A DNA stretch of 64,000 bases from Nematostella vectensis (taxonomy: Eukaryota; Cnidaria; Anthozoa; Actiniaria; Edwardsiidae): contig NC_064035.1 in NCBI RefSeq assembly GCF_932526225.1, forward strand, positions 3,843,501 through 3,907,500. Direction: 5' to 3'. The notes beneath the pieces were generated by a model. It saw only the letters and a program-made list of their open reading frames with translations. It ran no database searches and was not told the origin of the DNA. Of this stretch, positions 60,201 through 64,000 are shown piece after piece; positions within the stretch are counted from its first letter, which is position 1, and every line of letters starts with the position of its first letter. The position numbers and the translations under genes are program-made.

Positions 60201-63200
60201 ATCCAGTTGGTCCGGTTTCTCCCTGTGGTCCGCGCTCACCCTGGAAGAGACGATAATCCGGTAAGGTGATGTATATTATTGTATAATGTAGAAGAGCGGC
60301 AAAAAACCTTATGAATGTCCTTATTATTTTCCTTACCCTTGCACCTGGTTTGCCGTCGGTTCCCCTCTCTCCGCGTGGTCCCTAAAATGACAAGTACAAT
60401 ATCAATAAACCTGTTCGTAGCTTATCTCAACTTGTTGGAATACTTACAACCTAAATTATAGGGAGAATAAATATTGGCACAATACCAACTCAATACAACC
60501 CCAACTTGTTGGAATACTTACAGACTCTCCAGTCTTTCCAGGAAGACCAGGTGGTCCCTGAGTTCCTGGCGCTCCCTGGGGTCCCTGGGGACCAACGGGC
60601 CCTCTCTCTCCTGGCTCTCCGGCATTTCCCTAAACCACAGACAATCCGTTTATTTAAAAAAGACGTCCAATTATTGCCATCTTTGAAAATTTACTCACGT
60701 TCTTTCCAGCAACACCAGGCATACCACGTGATCCGGCCAAGCCTGACTCACCCTGAAAAGGGCATAAGAGAAACGTCCAAGTAAGCGAGATAACCCATCG
60801 GAACATTCTAGTGTTTTCCAGAACATACCTTGGCGCCTGCTGGTCCCTGGGGTCCAGTGTCTCCATCTTTTCCAGGCTCTCCCTGCAAAGAGCAGAAATG
60901 ATTTCCATTCTTGATGATTTTTCTTTATAGGATTCAATTGTTTATCTCAAATACTTCTTGCTGATACGTACGTTTGCTCCCTTGGCACCAGCTACACCTG
61001 AAGGCCCAGGCATACCGGTCATACCCTGTAAAGACAAGCGATCCTGATGATAAGTAAACAACACCACTAAGTTTGAATGAGTAACGATGAGTCATACGCA
61101 CAGGCTTTCCAGGCGCTCCAGGCTTTCCGTCTTGACCATCATCTCCCTGTAAGGGAAAAAAGTTTGATTCAAACCAGGAGGGGATCCAGGCCTTGATATA
61201 CAAGCTAACAACTTACAGGAAGTCCAGTCTTTCCTTCTCGTCCAGGGGATCCAGGTTGGCCGGGGGGTCCCTACGGAAAACACAAAGATGCTCCGTAAGA
61301 ACAAACAGATGCTGCAAACAATTAAAATTATAACAAATGACAGGAAAAAAGCGACACTTACCCTAAGGCCAACTCTTCCAGGCTCTCCGTTCTTTCCTGA
61401 CGATCCCTATAGAATTGCGTAATCACAAGAGATAAGGTAATTGGTGTCTTAAAAATATGGCTCTGTTTGAGTAACTAGGAGAAAAGAAAGCGTGAAAAAC
61501 AAAACGAAACGTTACCTTGTCTCCCTTGCTTCCAGGGAACCCCGCGGCACCGGGCGAACCTTGCTCACCCTGAAATAGCAAATTAACTTTATTAGTATTC
61601 CTTTGGGTAGATGGTATCGAGTAAAAGTTCAGTCAAGTCGAGTAAAAGTTCAGTCAACGATCACGAAAATATCGTCATAATGAAGGGTATTTATTTTAGT
61701 AAAACGAACTTGTAAGAGGATATTGTCGTAGTGATGAGTGGATCGTACCTTGCGTCCATTTGGTCCAGCTGCTCCGGGGAATCCACGAGGACCAGTAGCT
61801 CCCTAAAACATTAGAAATATGGCATAAATTGGAACACTAAACCACAAATGATATTACAACTGGACGGCAAGCTACTTACCCTGGATCCTGGATCTCCAAT
61901 GGGACCCATTGGTCCGACACGGCCGATTTTACCCTGTTTTTATTTAGAAAATCGAGCGTCAGTGTCAATAAAACGGCATACTTAACACAGTAGGGAATTT
62001 CATATAATTATAAGAATCGAAGGGAGATAATAATAATTTACCCGTTTTCCTGGAGGACCAGGAGCTCCACGAGGGCCTGGCGAACCATTCGGTCCCTACG
62101 GGTGAAAGATGGAAGCACGTAGTATTAGTATCTCCTATAGTAACTCCTAAACAACACCATAAGAGGGTGCAAGATAACAAGTCTCCTTGCACCACTCATC
62201 TATTCTAAAACACCATAGTGTGCATCTAAAATTTATACAGAGGGAACCCGCATCTAAAATCTATACAGAGGGAACCCGCATTTAGGTATCCTTCAAGCGA
62301 GCAATCTTTCCAATGTCGCGACTTGCAATTATTAACTCAAACCTTCACTTCATTGTACTTTTTTTTCAAGTCCATAGCGTGATGTGATCAATAGTCTAGT
62401 CTAGTAATCATCAACCTTTTCCTAAGTCCCAACATGAGAATCGATATTCAGACTCTATGCCGGATCCAGCGTACATATAAATTCCACTGTATTCCGGCTG
62501 ATGGTAGTCTAGTAATCATGTGCTAACCTCTGAACCTTTCTCTCCCTTGCTACCAATCTTTCCAGGCCGTCCAGGAGCACCCTGTTGTAAAAAATAATAG
62601 GAGTAAGCTCTTGTATGGCTTGGCCAAACCGGTGATGACCAATTTTACTTACCCTGTCGCCGTTGATACCAGTTGCACCAGGGTTTCCAGTGATACCCTA
62701 AAACCAAACATTTCGTATTAATTCCACTGAAGGTCAATACAGCTGCAACACCTTTCACCTACCGGGGCTCCACTTGGTCCACGGATACCAGGTTGTCCAG
62801 CAGGTCCAGGTCCGCCCTACCGACAGAAACACAAATGAAATAAATAAAACGAGTCGAAATGACAAAATGAAAAATGAGATAAAAGAGGCAATAAAAATTG
62901 GAGAGGAATATGACGTTATATAAAAAGAGCTCACCATTGCTCCTTTGTCTCCAGGAAGACCCGGTTCTCCTGGCCTTCCGTCGATGCCTGCCTGGCCCTT
63001 TGAGCCCTGTGGCCCAGAAGGCCCCTGAGGTCCTTGGTTACCGGGAGAACCACGTGATCCTGTAGCACCACGCTTACCCTTCAAACCCGGGTTACCCGGC
63101 AATCCCCGTGCACCTTCGTTACCTGGAGCTCCCTATAAATAAGCAGTAACATTTTAGCTGTGCTTAACAGTTTTAGAAGAGTTCAAGATCACAGGGTGGC

Positions 63201-64000
63201 ACGTACCCGAACTCCTTGCAGTCCTGGTGGTCCAGTAGGTCCTCTTGGTCCTGTCTGGCCGGTAAGACCGACCTTTCCTTCAGCGCCGGGAGATCCAGGG
63301 GCACCCTGTAACGTAACGAAGCCTTGTTATAATCCCCGATTTGAAGAAATCATTTGCATCGTGTTTGGCGGACTTACAGGAGCTCCATCAAAGCCTGGTC
63401 GTCCCGGTCGTCCTACCATACCCTGTAGAAGAGAAAAACATGCTAAATCAAGAACAAAAGATAGGCAGCCTATCAACTGATATAATGGTGTCTACTAAGC
63501 ATGATACACTGGCTGCTAATATAGCTCGTGAAATGTGAACATTTTGGGCATGGACAAACATTGCATTGTTGTCATGTTTAGGCAACAGTTCCTTTGTTTT
63601 GTACTAGCGAGGAACACAAACAAAACAATGTAAGGTTTATACCATATCTTAGTTATTTTCGTTCCGCCAGGGTCCACTTCAAAATTCAACATGAAGAACC
63701 GTTTTTGTATCACCGTAACATTTCAGTCTGACCTAGTTTAGAACTTACCCGCTCTCCCAAGTTTCCTTCTTCGCCCTTCTGTCCCTTCAAGCCTGGAAAG
63801 CCCTTTAATACAAAAGAGAACAATAAGAACTTCTGATCAGATCAATGCAACTCAATTAGAACGGTCACACCAGAGCTAAGATCTTTCTAAAAGTTGATTT
63901 TAAATATTTCACTCAAACGATACTTGTCCTTAATGGCCTTTATGTCTATATAACGATATACGTACCCTGTCTCCCTTGAATCCGACATCTCCCGGCATAC
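48176..64000 (-). CDS. Fibrillar collagen alpha chain, 5' end outside window
   Basis: Encodes an extracellular fibril-forming collagen. From 3' to 5' in the window: five C-propeptide (COLFI) exons, three telopeptide exons, and 49 Gly-X-Y exons, the last running off at 64000. About 938 residues of triple helix are present, against about 1,014 in vertebrate chains, so the rest of the helix and the N-propeptide lie beyond the edge. Thirty-five helix exons are exactly 54 bases and the others are 36, 45, 99, 108 or 198, all starting with a whole Gly codon: the classic fibrillar-collagen exon pattern. All phases join. Stop codon at 48176-48178 after the family-typical EVGSVCFA. Gene name not assigned, since cnidarian chains do not map one-to-one to vertebrate types. 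Confidence 0.96.
49690..50815. repeat. About 29-base tandem array seeded at a collagen exon acceptor, about 40 copies
   Basis: Units contain AAGTCACAGTGAGTAATACC and CTACAGAAC or CTACGGAAC; a shorter type reads GTAACATACAGAACACGTCA. The first unit is the collagen exon itself: AGTAATACC (49681-49689) is the exon edge and CTACAGA its acceptor. On the minus strand many units therefore repeat TTCTGTAG followed by GGTATTACT. The array fills most of the intron between 49690 and 51131. Variants with CCCAAC or CTACGG have lost the acceptor AG. Confidence 0.95.
51370..51753 (-). CDS. Collagen C-telopeptide exons
   Basis: Exons 51724-51753 ([10 protein letters not shown]), 51571-51630 ([20 protein letters not shown]) and 51370-51399 ([10 protein letters not shown]). 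They follow the end of the Gly-X-Y repeat and lead into the C-propeptide. Lysines here could serve cross-linking. Spreading this linker over three small exons of 30, 60 and 30 bases is unlike vertebrate fibrillar genes, where telopeptide and propeptide start usually share one exon. Confidence 0.85.
51890..52115. repeat. GAT/GTTGAT-rich microsatellite
   Basis: Runs of GATGATGATGAT, GTTGATGAT and GACGACGACAACGATAATG fill the intron next to the first helix exon (52122). Imperfect trinucleotide repeat; the open frames over it are artefacts. Confidence 0.9.
52122..64000 (-). CDS. Collagen triple-helix exons (49)
   Basis: 54-base exons start at 52880, 53318, 53608, 53841, 54175, 54519, 54645, 54944, 55293, 55572, 55700, 56157, 56641, 56771, 57692, 57967, 58198, 58661, 59181, 59470, 59611, 59765, 59926, 60074, 60699, 60829, 60972, 61217, 61516, 61749, 61880, 62042, 62528, 62763, 63749. 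Others: 52122-52157, 52324-52359, 52460-52495 (36 each); 54339-54446, 60522-60629 (108); 60196, 60337, 61102, 61362, 62653, 63378 (45 each); 62935-63132 (198); 63207-63305 (99); 63966-64000 (cut). Those I translated are perfect Gly-X-Y, for example [20 protein letters not shown] and [20 protein letters not shown]. The last triplets before the telopeptide are [12 protein letters not shown], a typical C-terminal nucleation sequence. The long exons (198, 108, 99) look like fused smaller ones. Confidence 0.93.
57229..57643. mobile_element. hAT-like non-autonomous element, 415 bases, with flanking ATGCG
   Basis: CAGGGGCGTACGCAGG at 57229 and CTGCGTACGCCCCTG ending at 57643 are inverted termini of about 15 bases. 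The CAGGGGCG start is typical of hAT-type ends. ATGCG directly flanks both sides (57224-57228 and 57644-57648), a possible target duplication, shorter than the usual 8 bases of hAT. No coding content. It lies in the collagen intron between exons 56771-56824 and 57692-57745. Confidence 0.7.
58850..59165. repeat. 18-base tandem repeat around ACTAGT, about 17 copies
   Basis: Unit GGAGGGATGACTAGTGGC (18 bases; one change in a few copies) ends 15 bases before the collagen exon at 59181. Both strands are open (GGGMTS and SHPSAT repeats) because 18 is divisible by three and the unit lacks stops. Intronic, not coding. Confidence 0.95.

Overview
The window is metazoan nuclear DNA: intron-rich genes with GT-AG introns, a spliceosomal gene, a fibrillar collagen with 54-base helix exons, and a high load of tandem repeats and decayed transposons. 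My best guess is a cnidarian, probably an anthozoan (sea anemone or coral). This rests on the mix of gene families, the BEL/Pao retroelement and a Penelope-type hammerhead ribozyme relic; it is an inference and I cannot name a species.

Layout. Positions 1-16949 (minus strand) hold 29 exons of SF3B1, the HEAT-repeat subunit of the U2 snRNP. The start codon is inside the window and the last roughly 75-80 codons lie beyond position 1. Its introns carry five minisatellite arrays, a short tandem duplication, two copies of a piggyBac-like non-autonomous element and a hammerhead ribozyme motif. Positions 18818-19534 (plus) hold a single-exon, membrane-anchored GNAT acetyltransferase of the NAT8/camello type. 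Positions 21245-23410 (plus) hold a six-exon Alba-domain protein of the RPP25 type (RNase P/MRP). Positions 23411-36700 are repeat-dominated: a ~300-base dimer repeat, a 15-base array, and a decayed BEL/Pao retrotransposon (28.4-34.0 kb) whose pol gene is split by about 71 copies of a 46-base unit derived from its own coding sequence. Positions 36728-40641 (plus) hold a four-exon SLC34 sodium-phosphate cotransporter. Positions 42334-46587 (minus) hold a small membrane-anchored RING protein whose first intron contains about 74 copies of a 40-base G-rich repeat. From 48176 to the window end (minus) lies a fibrillar collagen gene: complete C-propeptide, telopeptide and 49 triple-helix exons, with the 5' end outside the window.

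The genes are not an operon and share no obvious pathway. The recurring theme is tandem repetition. In several places the repeated unit includes a splice site and the edge of the neighbouring exon (SF3B1 exons 8 and 19, the collagen exon at 49586-49689, and possibly the leader of the acetyltransferase), and in one place it is a piece of retrotransposon coding sequence. All exon boundaries were chosen by hand from GT/AG signals, reading-frame continuity and remembered family sequences. Codon phases add up through all five gene models.
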